DNA of 64,000 nucleotides from positions 1,519,501-1,583,500 of the forward strand of contig NW_026251387.1 of assembly GCF_025118155.1 (NCBI RefSeq), written 5' to 3'. Shown one piece after another: positions 11,548 to 27,305 of this stretch (position 1 is the stretch's first letter; every line of letters starts with the position of its first letter). Under the pieces are notes generated by a model. The model was not told the origin of the DNA. It searched no databases and saw only the letters and a list, made by a program, of their open reading frames with translations. The position numbers and the translations under genes were made by a program. Source of the stretch: Cokeromyces recurvatus (Eukaryota > Mucoromycota > Mucoromycetes > Mucorales > Mucoraceae).

Positions 11548-12667
11548 AGAAAATTGATAAGAAAAAAAAATTAAGGGCTTCTTTGAAAAAAAAAAAAAAA
11601 GGAAAAAAATTAAGAAACACAAAAGATGTGTTCTTTATATATAACAAAAAAAAAGAGAAAAAAAATTCCTCCCTTCTAAAACAACCTCTCATCATAAAAA
11701 ATGAATACTCTTTTCTATCATCTACCATTTTTTAACGTATAAAAAGTCTTTTTTTGACCTCATTTTACCTGAGCTAGTATGAAAAAATAAAGCATGAAGT
11801 GACAAAAAAATAATTAAAACTCAGATAAGGCTTGTCTTTTTTTTTTTTCTCCCTCTCTCTCTCTTTTATTCATTCAAAAGCAGTAAACTAAGAATGAATC
11901 ATTAAATGATAATAATCAGTTGTTGTGGATATCATCTTTTACTTTGTAACAATAGTCCATGTCATTTTTCATTTTTTTTTATTTTTTTTCTTTAAAAATT
12001 GGAGTTTAAATATATAGTCTTTTCTTGATTTCATAAGCAAAGTCACTCGTTATCATATATTAAAAGGAAAAAAGATCGCCTTTACATTAAAGAATATGAG
12101 ATAATGACTTTTCGTTCTATAATAAAATCCAAAGACTTTTTTTTTTGTTATTAAAATTACAAAAATGGTGTCCAAAACAAATGTCGGAGTTATGATTAAA
12201 AAGGAGCATGTTTCTGTCGTTGATCAGCATCCTATTTTTTAATAAAACACTTATGTAATACAATTCATTTATTTTGTAAAAATGAAGCATAGAGTCCTGA
12301 AAAAAAAAAGAAATTTAGATTATGTCATCACTTTAAAGATATTTACCAGTCAGTTATAAATTAAATAAAATTGGTTTTTCTCTTTTATAGCCAACTAATA
12401 ACCATGGCTCTAAAGCAGAATAAATTTAAGATGATGAATGTGACGTAATAAAAGACATGAATATAATTTGTGCAAACAAATTTTCAAATAAAATGAATAA
12501 TTTGTAATAATAAGCCTAAGAAAGAGAAATAAGGTTAATAATAGGACTTGGCAATTGAATATTCTGGTTTAAAAAAATGATTAATAAGGTTCATATTTTG
12601 AAATGAATTGATCGTTTCCCGTATTCTCTTTTCTCTCTCTCTCTCTTTAAGGACATTATAAAGTGAT
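11548..12667. promoter_or_regulatory. Divergent TBC/subtilase intergenic region
   Basis: About 1.1 kb between two divergent genes, rich in short A and T runs and CT repeats (about 12630-12648, just before the subtilase start). No extra gene is recognised. Confidence 0.45.
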
Positions 12668-15600
12668 ATGAAAATAGTGTCTTTAATAACTTTTACAAGT
12701 TTTGTTCTTTTACCATCTATTGTCTTTGCTATAAAACTGGATGATTTTAATAGCGAAAACGACGAATTATTATTAACAAATCCAAAGTATAAATGGAATT
12801 CATTGGGTAAAATCATTCCTGGTCGGTTCATCATTGAATTTAACGATAATTATCATGGTTCTTCTTTTGAATTTATAACTAATGTTGAATCGGATATTAG
12901 TCAAAATGAATCTATTCCTGACTCTCGTATAAAGATGAGTATCGCCCAAGATTTTAATTCATCTTCTTCTATCTTTCGTGGTGTTTCTATAAATATCCAT
13001 GAATCTGTTCCCTCTCATTCTTTTACTAAACGTGATAGTGGAGAAAAAAGTTATATTCAATCCTATCAAAATGTTGTACTTGGGAAATTAATTGAACAAT
13101 ATCAAGTCAAATATATTTATCCTGTTATCGAAATTCCTCGTCCTAAAGTAAATATCGTATCAAATGATATTTATGCATATAGTTTCGATGAAAATCACAA
13201 TATCATTCCAAATCCTCCTCAAATCAACTTACCTAAAGACGGTCCTTCCTTACCTTTTACTCATGTCATGACACAGGTCGATAAAGTACATTCAAAGTAC
13301 AGAGGGGAAGGCATTCTAGTTGGAATTATAGATTCAGGTTCTTTATATATACACGTTTATTATAAAAGTCAATTTTCTCTTCTAAACCATTATCTTATCT
13401 TCTAATTCATTCTAGGTGTTGATTATTATCATCCAGCACTGGGAGGTGGTTTTGGTCCCGGGTATCCAATTCAATATGGATATGATTTAGTAGGTGATGA
13501 CTTTGATAATACAAATATATCCTCTAGGAAACAAAATGAGACTCCGCTTGACACCTGTATAGATGGACCTGGTATATTATTTTATCTTTTATATATGTAT
13601 ATAGATATATATAGATAGATGATGATAGATTAATTCTATTATACAACTAGGTCATGGTACACATGTTACTGGAATAATTGCTGCTAATGATCGTTTATAT
13701 GTAAGTAGAGTACATATGAATATATATATATATATCTTCTTTAATTAATCAATACCTTATCATTAAAGAATTTTACGGGTGTAGCACCTGAAGCTACACT
13801 AGGGGTTTGGAGAGTGTTTGGATGCAATGGTGGAACTTCAAATGATTTAGTAATAAAAGCTTTGATCAATGCGTATGAAACAGGTAAAGGAAAAAGCTTT
13901 ATTCAAATGATATATATAACCTTTGTTTAATAATTTACTTTTATTAGGTTGTGATATCATTAATCTTAGTTTAGGAAGTTCAAGTAACTGGGCAGATACT
14001 CCAATGTCTCTTGTTGCTAACAGAATTTCAGACGAAGGTGTCATTGGTAATTATATATACATATAAAGAAACAAATTAAAATTAATGTCAAATTAACAGA
14101 AAATAATCTTCAGTTATTGCTGCTGCCGGTAATGATGGCCAAGAAGGCGCATTTTATATTTCATCACCGGGCACAGGTTTAAGTACTCTGACTACAGCCT
14201 CTGTTAATAATGATTATATCCTCCAGCGTTTGCTTATTTTAGAGAATCGAAAGCAATATCGTATGTATCTAATGTATTTCTTTTTATCCTTTAACTGATA
14301 TCTTACTATAATCTCTTTATCTTATATTCTCCATCTTCCCCTCCCCTTCCTCCATATATATATATATATATATATAAAAGCATATTCATTATCTAGTACA
14401 ACAAAAGAGTTTCCTTCAGGACAATTAATAAGCTATTCAAACAAAGAGAGAGACGGGGATGCATGTATTGGTACAAATCCTGATAATAGTTTAAAGGGAA
14501 AGATTGTACTTGTACAAAGAGGTGGTTGCACGTTTGAGGAAAAAGTACTTCAAATTGAGAAATACGAAGCTATAGGTATCCTTATTTATAATAATCAATC
14601 TTCAGATACTCTTCTCAATTCTCGAGTCCTTAGTTCAAAGATGCCTTTAGCATTTACTACTTTGAAAGCGGGAAAAGAAATGAGGAAATTATTAAACAAA
14701 GATTTAATACATGCAAGGGATGGTATCTTTGTGAAGTTTAAATCAGCTTTTGATATACGTCGTCATTCGAGTGCGCGAAAAATGTCTCCATTTTCTAGTA
14801 TCGGTCCTCTTTATAGTATCGACTTGAAACCAGACCTTGCAGCCCCTGGGGATTCTATCTTTTCTACATTGCCAATAGCTAATGGTGGATATGGTATATT
14901 ATCAGGTACCTCAATGGCTGCACCCTATGTTGCAGGTGCTTGTGCTTTATTCCTTCAAGCCCATGGAAGAAAGTATGATCTTAAATTCCTTAAGGAGCAT
15001 CTTCAAAATTATGTTAAGCCTATAGTTACACTAAAAAATTACTTGGATAATCCGTCTTATCAAGGGTCTGGCATGCTTCAATGTAAGTAATTCATAGCAG
15101 AATGAAAAAAATAAAAATAAACTAAAATAAAAATAATATAAAAATAAAATATCTTTGCCTATCTTTATTTACATGTAAATGTATATAGTACTGGACGCTA
15201 TTAATCAATCAACCCATGTCTCTCCTGGCTCACTTAGCTTCAATGATACAGATCATATTGGTCCTCGGATACTAAATATCACTAATCTTAATAATGTCAC
15301 TATCACATATCGCGTGGAAAATAAACAAAGTTTAGCCATTTCCCCTTATAACACAACGTTACAAGGCTATGCCCCCTTACGTTCAATTCAGTATACACCA
15401 AATCATGTTGTTGCTGATATAGCCTTCTCCAAAAATCAAATAACACTAGGACCAGGTGAATCTATCGAAATAGAATTGGAAATAACAAGTATTGGAAATG
15501 GTCTACCAGATTCTCCTTATCCTATCTATGGTGGATTTATCCAATTTTCTCCAATCGAGGATAACAGCGATATAAAACCAATTCATGTACCTTATATTGG

Positions 15601-16054
15601 CATCCAAGGTTCTATGGCCAAACTTCCTATTTTTGATGAAGGATTCCCTCACATCTTGAACACTTCCACTCCACCTACATCACTTGAAGATGGAGAAATG
15701 AGTGTTATCATTGATCGTTCTTTTGATTCTTCACCCATGATAATTATTATTCGTTTACTGACTGGTACATCTCAGCTTGTAACTGATATATTAGATGCCA
15801 ATATGACAAAAATAGGCTATTATAAGGAATACAGGTATTTACCTCGAAATACTCTCTCTGATACAGATCCTATCTTTATTCAACGCTGGAATGGTACCAT
15901 GATACCTATTGCGAAAGACAATTTAGGTGAGGAAATCATTCTACCTCCCGGTCGCTATTTTTTAAACTGGAAAGCACTCAAGTTACTATCCGATCCTTCT
16001 AATCTCACTAGTTGGGAATCAAGACTATCACCCCCTATCTTAATCCGAGCTTAA
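12668..16054 (+). CDS. Secreted subtilisin-like serine protease
   Basis: Eight exons (12668-13337, 13416-13571, 13651-13700, 13769-13883, 13948-14046, 14114-14260, 14381-15082, 15189-16054) encode 934 residues. A signal peptide (MKIVSLITFTSFVLLPSIVFA) is followed by a propeptide. The S8 catalytic triad is complete: Asp in GIIDSGVDYYHP, His in GHGTHVTGI and Ser in GTSMAAPYVAGA, with the oxyanion Asn region at AAAGNDG. A protease-associated (PA) insert lies between His and Ser (KIVLVQRGGCTFEEK). The last exon encodes a C5a-peptidase/Fn3-like C-terminal region (GSLSFNDT onward). This is the layout of Vpr-type extracellular subtilases. There is no GPI or transmembrane anchor, so it should be secreted for nutrition or host-wall digestion. 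Confidence 0.93.
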
Positions 16055-16353
16055 TTTTTTTTTGATATAAATAACAAATAATAATAAATGATATCATTAA
16101 CACAAAAGACATTTTATTAAAACTTTATCTATATTGAATAAGCTTCATATCAATTTTATTTTCCTGCACGATATATCCTAAGCTAGCTTTAGAAAAATAT
16201 CAAGTATATAATGTAAACCATACGTCTCTGTGATAAACTCTCTTTTCAAATGTAAGTATATACTAAATAAAGATTATAATCAAACTTATATGTAAAAATA
16301 TAAAATGAGAAGTTTATTCAATCAAGTATTCAGAATTATCATTTCTATTCAAC

Positions 16354-16721
16354 ATGGATAATTGCAGAATTCATCACTCTAATTTTGTTATATAAAGCGA
16401 TTAACAAACGAGGCTATAAGCCTCTTTACCTACCACCTTACTCGCCATTTCTTAATCCTATTGAAGAGTGTTGGACAAAAGTCAAGAAAAAAAAAAAAAA
16501 CTACTAGAAGACATCAATTGAGTAAAGTAGATCAGCTTACACCCAGAGTTGCTGCTGCCTACGCTACCGTTACTACTGAAGGTTTTCAGGATTGGATTAG
16601 ACATTCAAAATCATTTTGTGATAGATGTTTACCAACAGAACTTTTGCTATATGTTAAGTCCAAATATAACCGTAAAGAATATGAATATGAGCATATTAAA
16701 AGCCTATTTTGCAAAAACTAA
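16354..16721 (+). pseudogene. Tc1/mariner transposase relic (DDE C-terminal part)
   Basis: Only the end of a Tc1/mariner-type DDE transposase is left. MDNCRIHHSNFV carries the second catalytic Asp context, and LYLPPYSPFLNPIEECWTKV carries the third acidic residue. A frame break with a stop (TAA near 16393) lies between the two, and an A14 run near 16487-16500 shifts the frame again. A C-terminal segment then follows (VAAAYATVTTEGFQDWIRH). The N-terminal DNA-binding part is missing and no inverted repeats are evident. It is an inactive fossil. Confidence 0.85.
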
Positions 16722-17480
16722 AAAAGCGACTTCTGTTAGTCTGAAAGATAAAAAGACTGAAAATGGAAGGAAAATACTGTAAACAACATTACATATCTAT
16801 AATGATTATATCATCATAAAAAAAAATAAGTCTAGTATAAACCATCAAGAAGATAGAATTATTAAAAGCTAAAGTAATTTGTAGTGTCAAGGCTTTTTTT
16901 TAAAGAAAAAAAAAAAGCAAGAAAATATAGATTATCTTATTCAATTTTCATTCCATTAATAATTTCATCCAATACTGTCTTTAAGGCAAACAGCCTGAAA
17001 GTAAAGCGGAACTTACTTTTATATGCTGCGTTAATGCACTGTCTTTTATAAAAATCAAAAACCTGCGAAAAAAAAAAAAAAAAAATGACCAACATCAAGA
17101 AAATTCAACTTCAGCATCTGTTGGTTAAAGATTCAAATATAAAAAAAGATTATATATACATGAATATTCATTTGAATATCTATATTTTATTAAAAAAAAC
17201 AAAAAGACACACATATATCAAAGAAGAAATTATTCCCAAATCTAATGTTATCTATAGTCAAACATATACTTTTTTAATACTAAATATGTATTTAGTTTTT
17301 GTTTTTTAGAAAAAAAAATCTAGTGGCTTAAAAATTGATGGATATGACTCAGACCCCCACATAACTAATAACAGCAGAATATCAAACAGAGATAATTAAA
17401 AATCATTTTCTCTTTCTTTATTTGTTTTCTTTTTTTTCTTTCTTTCTTTCTTTAAGATAAGATTAACTTTGTATAGAGAA
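16722..17480. other. Intergenic between mariner relic and ADE5,7
   Basis: AT-rich sequence with A and T runs and a (TTTC)n stretch just before ADE5,7 (about 17431-17452). No gene is recognised; the short ORF at 17085-17309 is low complexity. Confidence 0.5.
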
Positions 17481-20442
<2,962 letters not shown>

Positions 20443-21534
20443 AAAAAAAAAAATAGTAATAATCATAATCATCTTCTTTATTTTGTATATAAATGTATAC
20501 TACTATTAAAATTGCATAAATATCTATAATATTTTTTTTTCTTAAAAAAAAAAATCGAAATCATCAAGAATAAAACAAAAAACCGAAATAGAATACCATA
20601 AACATTTGTATGTACACCCACTCTTAATATTTATATTGAGATACAGAGATTTGTAACTGTATATTTCGGATTATCATTCTCTTTTGAATCATTAATCCAT
20701 ATGCTGATAGAGCACTAATATAAAAAAAAAACCATTAACATTTTGACAAGCTATCTTAGTTTATTGTAAGGGCTTCCAATTTTTCATAATGAGGTAATAT
20801 GACTCAAAAAAAAAAAAAAAAAAAAAAAACTTATACATCGAAATAGATAATGTTTCCCTTCCGAATCATATTGAGTTAATAAGTTTTTCTTTGTTATGTG
20901 TATATGTGTATGTAAAGTATATAATATGATAATACTAATATGATGGAAGCCAATTAAAAAACACACACAAACACAGACATTACAAAAAGGTTATTACACT
21001 GTTTTATCTAATGATTACAACATATACTATTAACAATAGGTCAAAAGCTATAAATATAAATGTGCTTTATTGGATACTTAAAAAAAGTGATCTATACTAT
21101 AAGCTCCTTATCATGCAATTGAGTAAAATTCTAAAGTCAAAGAAGAACTTAATTTATGATACATTTGTCCTTTTGATATATAACATTTAATGAACTTGTG
21201 AACATTTGATATATAAAATCATCTTGGACACGATTGAAGAAAAAAAAAAGAAAAAAAAGAAAAAGAAATAATCATTTATGATATATACAAATATTTATAA
21301 TATCCCACCCGCTAACTACTACTACTACTACTATTTCTTACATGAAGAATGATATAATTATTCAAGTTTTAATATTAATAAGGTTATTTACCCGGAATTT
21401 TAGCTTATATTTTATGCAGCAAATAAAGAAGAAGGTTTAAAAAAAAGTAAAGTAATATTAAATATAACATATTTATTCAAGTAAGTTAATACAATATTTT
21501 ATTGTATTATCAAACGAACATAGAATATACATAT

Positions 21535-21583
<49 letters not shown>

Positions 21584-21669
21584 TAACAGATGAATAAAAT
21601 TATAATAAAAAAAATATGTGTACATATAACCTAAATATGTTATATATTTCACCGAGTTTGGTGACTATC
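20443..21669. other. Convergent intergenic region, no gene seen
   Basis: About 1.2 kb between the 3' ends of ADE5,7 and the lipocalin-like gene. It holds an A run near 20805-20829, an ACT trinucleotide repeat near 21316-21331 and a T tract at about 21538-21578. I find no supported coding sequence or RNA gene. Confidence 0.55.
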
Positions 21670-22588
21670 TTATCTTCTTGCTCTTTGAACAGCTGCTTGT
21701 TGAACGGAGCAAGTATCATTCAATTGAATAATACTGCTAACATTAGTAGTAAATTGTCGAGGCATAAATTGCATTGTCTTGTTAAATGTAGCTCCATCAA
21801 CAGTAGGATTTCTAGAAAGAATAACACCATAGACTGGTTTACCCGCTTGTCTCTTTTGATAGATATCATGGGTCTTGAAGTCAGTTCCCCATACAAAGAT
21901 AGTATCAAAGTTAGTAGATGTATTGGTACCAGGTTGAGCGTTGGAATCAACCAATTTAGTATAGATTTTGGCTTCTACAGGCTTAGAACCAGGAATGACA
22001 GAACTACCGGTATTATTACCATCCGTTCCTACACCTCTGCCCATACTAGTAAAGTTCTTCCATTGATTTGTATTTACAAAGACTTGTGATGCATAAGCAT
22101 TCCAAAGGAATTCATAAGCAGAGGCATTGACAGATGGGTCAGGTTGTGGTGGTAACATTAAGACACCAGCAGCAGAGGCATTGACACCTACGTTAGCATT
22201 CGTATTGTTCAAGAATGCACTAGCTAAGGCATCCATGCTTGTATTAGATTTACTCATGAGATTAATTTGAATACATCCGATATCAATGTTCATACTGCCA
22301 GCTATTTTTCTATAAACTTCCCAAGCGTTATTTGTGATACCAGTTAAGCGCCCTAAAAATAAAATAAAATAAGAATAAGCATATTATAAAAACAAACAAA
22401 CAAACAAACAAACAAACAAACAAATAATAATAATAAAATACTTTACAGGTTCCATTCAGTTTACCAACATCAAGATTGGCAGGATATTGACTAGCAGTCT
22501 GATTTGTCTGTTGAGCTTGTCTAGGAGTAATGTATGCAGCAGAGACAGCAGAAACAGCAGCTAAAACTTGTAAGAAAAGAATCTTCAT
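21670..22588 (-). CDS. Secreted lipocalin-like protein of unknown function
   Basis: Exons 22588-22447 and 22352-21670 encode 274 residues. A signal peptide (MKILFLQVLAAVSAVSAA) is followed by an N-glycosylation-rich protein with many N-x-T/S sites. I do not recognise a named gene. Several features suggest a lipocalin-type barrel: an early G-x-W (LNGTWRLTGI) followed by NNAWEVYRKI, strands such as FDTIFVWGTDF, and a late GVILSRNP, the position where lipocalins often have an L-S-R strand. The C-terminus is basic (VQRARR). The intron carries a CAAA repeat. Fold assignment is inference from short motifs; it could be an unrelated secreted protein. Confidence 0.6.
22390..22422. repeat. (CAAA)n microsatellite in intron
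   Basis: About eight copies of CAAA lie in the only intron of the lipocalin-like gene. In the sense strand this is a TTTG repeat. Confidence 0.85.
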
Positions 22589-23123
22589 AATAATTATTAT
22601 TATATAAAAAGTAAAAATTAAATTAAATCAAAAAAAAAAAAAAAAAAACAGAAAAAAAAAGGGCATTCTTTATATATCTTTTCTTCTTGCCATTTTTTTT
22701 TTTTCGATCTTCTATTGATATGTGATATAGAAATGACGGTAAAGTATTTTTTTTGTGCGTGTATATACGTGTGTGTGTGTGTGTGTATGTTTTTGTCCTA
22801 TTTATCTTCTTGACCTTATTTGTCAAAGCTGCGGAACCAAAAAAAAACTTTATCTATTGAAAATGATGATTATAATAAAATACTTTATTAGTTTCAACGT
22901 CATTTATAATAAAAGAGCTTATGTATCACCAAAGAGTAAAAGGGGGAAAAAACAAAGTGATGTAAATTATACGTTGAATTGTTTTAACCAATAATAATCA
23001 TCATAATAAAAAAATAAGCTTTCATTAAAAAGTCCACTGTTAAGGAATTACCTCATCTTCCATACTCAGCGATAAAAAAAAAGTTTAATTTAATCTTTTT
23101 TTTTTTTAATCGTCAATGAAAAA
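22589..23123. promoter_or_regulatory. Divergent promoter region
   Basis: Lies between the start of the lipocalin-like gene (minus) and the U11-48K homologue (plus). It contains a GT repeat (about 22768-22786), A and T runs, and no further gene. Confidence 0.45.
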
Positions 23124-23702
23124 ATGGATACACGATATAACCAATTAATATTAATTTCTAAACGTGTTGAAAAAGCAAATGAACAATTAAATGAAATAAT
23201 TAATAAACTAGGATGGACACGTGAAGAGTTACAACAATGGCATAATGTATTATTATAATGATGACCGAAGAAAGAATATTTCTCATATTGTATAAATAGG
23301 AACATAAAAAATTATTAATTTGCCCATTTGATAAAAGACATGTTGTACCTGAAAATTCAATGAAAAAGCATTACAAGCATTGCTTATTAAAAAGTAGAGG
23401 AATCTATATAAAAAAGGTAATTTATTGACAATTATCTCTGGGGTTTTTTTTTTTTATTTCTTTATTAATTAACAAAAAAAAAAAAAAAAAAAAAAAAGAA
23501 TTCTAATGAAAGAAAAAGAGAGAAAAAGTATAGCACTTTATTTTTTTACAAGAATGCACCTTCTGTTATTTCTTTTGTAGACGATGGTAATGAAGAAGAA
23601 GAATCTATAAGTTTAGCTTCTACACAAAAATGTCAAATTTATGATGAATTAATACAACGTTCAAATCAACTAAGGCAACAACATAAAAAAAAGTCTCTTT
23701 AA
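23124..23702 (+). CDS. SNRNP48: U11-48K-like CHHC zinc-finger protein (minor spliceosome)
   Basis: Exons 23124-23246, 23300-23416 and 23499-23702 give 147 residues. An N-terminal helical part ends in LGWTREELQQW. Then comes a CHHC finger with spacing C-P-F-D-x2-H...K-H-x3-H-C (LLICPFDKRHVVPENSMKKH). Next is LFFYKNAPSVISF, which matches the FFYEN segment that follows the finger in human U11-48K. That shared order separates it from the other CHHC families (TRM13, GTSF1). In the family this finger recognises the 5' splice site of U12-type introns in the U11/U12 di-snRNP. The protein is less than half the length of the human one, stopping shortly after an LRQQHKKKSL tail. The last intron ends in an A-rich tract rather than a pyrimidine tract. 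Confidence 0.8.
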
Positions 23703-23721
23703 GAAACAAAGTAAGTTCTTA

Positions 23722-25049
23722 TTATTGTAAAAATAAATTTGGTATATTATTGTTGTTATTGTTGTTGTTGTTATCATCAAATAATAATAAGTTTAATAAT
23801 GATTGTTGCTGTTGTTGTTGTTGTTGTTGTTGAATTGACAACAAATCATGTGTTGCTAATGTTGCTGAAGATTGTTTATTATTATTATTAACTTCTGTAA
23901 CAGGTGAAATAGAAGCTAAATTCTGTGCCATTTCTATTGTAGTTTTCAATTCCTTTTGTAAATTAACTAGTTTGAATACTGTGATTGCAGCAGAAAGATA
24001 ATGAACTATTTGTTGTATTCCTCTAATTGAACAATACATGTCTTCAAAGGCATCATATGCTAGTAAAAGCTCTGTAATTGATTTTATATTCATAGCAGCT
24101 TCAATCATATATTGTTTACTATTATTTGTAACTTGATAATAAGGTCGATATAATAAAATGGTTGTAAAACTAAATGTCAAGTATAAGAAGCATACTGTAT
24201 AGCACATGGTTTGTTGTTGCATTGGATTATAGATTTGAAGTGATTTGAAAATTTCATTTAACTCACATGATAGCCTATCAAACGTCTTTTCTTCATTCCA
24301 GTAAATATCCAATTTTTTGTTATATTTGATATGTAAATGATTTAGAATATTGGATTGATTTTTCATCATTTTTATCAACAGTATAAAATGCGTCATCTTG
24401 TCGTGTTCTTCGTCAGGTAAGATATGTGGTATAAATTGAGGTATTTTAATAGTATGAAAATAAGGTAAAGTACCATTTTCAGCACTAGAATAGATAAAAG
24501 AATGGTAAGAATATATATATAATCAAGTATTATACATAGTAATTGTATAACCTCATCATCACATCGTAACAGTAAATGGCCCAAAATGTCCTTTTCCTCT
24601 TTTCAATTTCAATCTTCAAGGCATCGTTCGTTGTTGTCGTTATTTTAATTTCTTGTGATAAACCAATATCTTTACACATCCGTACAATCATTTGAAAATA
24701 ATATCTTGTTCTCCAAATAAAACCTGGTCTACGTACATGTTCGTTGTATTTTAATAGTAAGAATACAGCTTGAATTCTATTCAAATCTACATGATTTTGT
24801 TGATCAAGTAAATAAACTGCTTGTTGGTAGTAGATCCAGCCTCTTGGTTCTTCTCCTGTGCAAGAAACACCTAAATCCCATCTAGAGGAGACACAACAGA
24901 TAGCATTTACTAAGAGTGATAAAGAAGAAGGAAGATGATGGGTGTATTGAATTTGTTGTAAAAATGAAGGCTTATGAATAATAGGTATAATGGGATCAAT
25001 AAATTGAAAATAAATAGATAATAAATGTTGTTTCATCATAGTGCCATTT

Positions 25050-25080
<31 letters not shown>

Positions 25081-25760
25081 TAGTAGTAGTAGTATCAGTA
25101 GAAGTATTAGTAATGTCCATAATAAATAATTCTTGAATATTATTTGCTGATAATAAACTAGGCACACGATCTGTTCGAAGATATTTATCAGGTACATAAT
25201 TTCCTTTTCCTACTGTTTGAACTGATAATTTATGATAATTCATTACATCTATCCATTGTATATATAAAAAGGAGGGTTATCGTTATTACTATCTACTTCT
25301 TTTATAAATTAATTCCCTTTAGTACCTTTCAATTGCTGAGATAGATGAACTTGATTAGAATTAGAATGAATTAATGGTTCATTATTATTATTATTTGTGT
25401 CAAGTAAATTGGAAAATTGCTTTAAAAAGCGTTCAATAGACTTTAATCTTGGTTCATGATTATCTACAAGAACTGGTTTTGGTGTACTTTCTTTCTTTTG
25501 TTGCGGTTTATCATACACACATTCTACATTATTTTTTACACAACGATCACATGGTAACATGCCATTACATTTCACCTAAAAATAGATACATGTATAACTT
25601 GATTTAGAATCTCATAATCATTGATTCATCTATTTATTACTTTTCTTTTTCTACATGGAGCACATGCTCGAGATGATTTCTTTTTTAAATTTTCATTATT
25701 GGAGATACTTGAACGCTTACTATTACTAGTCTTTAGTTTATTATTTGTCAAGTGTTCCAT
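23722..25760 (-). CDS. Zn2Cys6 fungal transcription factor
   Basis: Exons 25760-25641, 25575-25326, 25248-24552 and 24484-23722 encode 609 residues. The N-terminus has a binuclear zinc cluster: C-x2-C-x6-C-x5-C-x2-C-x6-C in CAPCRKRKVKCNGMLPCDRC and the residues after it. An intron splits the cluster after RKRK. The fungal-specific transcription factor domain follows from about residue 170 (YFQFIDPIIPIIHKPSF, FIWRTRYYFQMIVRMC). Poly-Thr, poly-Gln and poly-Asn tracts are coded by trinucleotide repeats. Target genes cannot be inferred from context. Its 3' end lies 19 bp from the stop of the convergent U11-48K gene. Confidence 0.88.
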
Positions 25761-25885
25761 AAGTATATAATAAACAATAATAATGATAATAATAATAAAA
25801 AAAATACAGAATAGAGTCTTTCTTTCTTTCTTTCTTTTTTTTAAAAAAATAAAATAAAAAAAGTGGGTTTGCGTTACACATAATA

Positions 25886-27305
25886 TTATTCTTTATTATC
25901 AGCAGCAGCAGAAGGCTTTTCTTCTTTGTGATGATGGGTAGAGAAACCAAGGTGTCCAGTAATACAAGTTGCACGACATTTTGTATTGTATTCTCCTAAA
26001 GGTTGAATATCTTCTTCTGATGAAGAATGAATTATATGTTCTAAATCCCAGCATTTAACAAGTCCATCTGAAGATACAGAGACTAATACTATCTTATCTT
26101 CCATTGTAATTTCTGTAATTGCCTTTACGCGTAGTTTATGTCCTTTAATTTCTTTCACGCATTCCCCTGTTTCACTATTCCAAACACGAATTATTTTATC
26201 TTCACTTCCTGTGACAATGTAATCCTTATCATCTTCTTTAGAATGAACATACTTCATTGTATTGAACCTTGAGTTGTGTGAAATAGTGACATGTACTTTG
26301 GCATCCTATTATAAATAAATAAGTCAATTTTTTGCTTGCTTGCTTGTCTATCTATCTATCTTTATATATCACTCTACCGAAACATTATAAATATGTATGT
26401 TCTTATTAAACATAATAGCATATTGATCACCTTGAGTATTCCATAACACAACCATTGGTTCCTCTATTATGATGGATGTCAAGTTAGAGAGATAAATATC
26501 CTTTACTTGTTTACTTTCTTTTCTTTTCTTTTTTTTTTTACCTTTGCCTAATTTATTTACACTTGCTTTACGTCCTGTCATCAAATTCCAAACAATGACT
26601 GTTCTATCTGCACTAACAGATAAAGCAATTTTACCAGTAGGATGAATAGCTAATGAATTAACTCTTCCTCTAAATTACATATATATATATACAGGTTAAG
26701 ATACATCTGTCCATACTCACTCATCTTCCTTTCTCTACTTACTTGTGTCCTTTAAGTGTCTTTAAGAATTCCCAGTCTTTTGTTCTCCACAAATTGATGG
26801 TATGATCGTCACTTGCAGAGAGCATATATTTACCGTGAAATTGAATATCTGTAATATCACCCATATGATGACCACCCAATGATCCATATTCTTTACGTTT
26901 TTTTACATCATAAAGACGAATGATCTCATCACTACTACCTGAAGCTAAAAAGTGACCACCCACAGATACAGTACGAATACAACCCGTATGAGCAGGAATA
27001 ATAAAAATAGGTTCAAGCTTTAATTGTGTTTTCTATTGTAACAATAATAAAAAAAAAACTATTATTATTATTATCATTACATAATAATGAGGGATTCTTA
27101 CATTATCATTCCAATTGGCATTAATACCAAATAAAAGTCGTTCATAAGTACCGACAATAATTCTAAAATCTTCAGCAACTTCAAGTAATGCAGAGGTGGG
27201 TAAAAGAGAATTAGAAGACGTCACTTTTTCCAAGATTTGTTTTTTTATTTTTTGTGAACTTGTCATTTCTTCCGATCTTGGCCTCTTTTTTGTTGTTGAA
27301 TCCAT
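25886..27305 (-). CDS. MAK11: WD40 ribosome-biogenesis protein MAK11 (PAK1IP1)
   Basis: Exons 27305-27102, 27032-26743, 26669-26378 and 26305-25886 encode 401 residues. After a basic N-terminus comes FRIIVGTYERLLFG and then a WD-repeat series: LASGSSDEIIRLYDVK, MLSASDDHTINLWRTKDW, LKGHKGRVNSLAIHPTGK, LSVSADRTVIVWNLMTGR and IVTGSEDKIIRVWNSETG. The signature around IHPTGKIALSVSADRT fits Mak11/PAK1IP1, which acts in 60S subunit assembly in the nucleolus. The C-terminal tail is acidic and basic mixed. The upstream Zn2Cys6 gene starts only 126 bp beyond its stop, so the two are tandem. Confidence 0.92.

Noticed and set aside
16461..16721. ORF of 86 codons as an independent gene
   Set aside because: It is the C-terminal piece of the mariner relic after an A-run frame shift, not a separate gene.
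21616..22089. Plus-strand ORF of 157 codons
   Set aside because: It is antisense to the lipocalin-like gene, which has a signal peptide, a proper splice pair and a coherent protein.
22390..22422. CAAA repeat as a CRISPR-like or regulatory array
   Set aside because: It is a simple tetranucleotide microsatellite inside an intron with no spacers.
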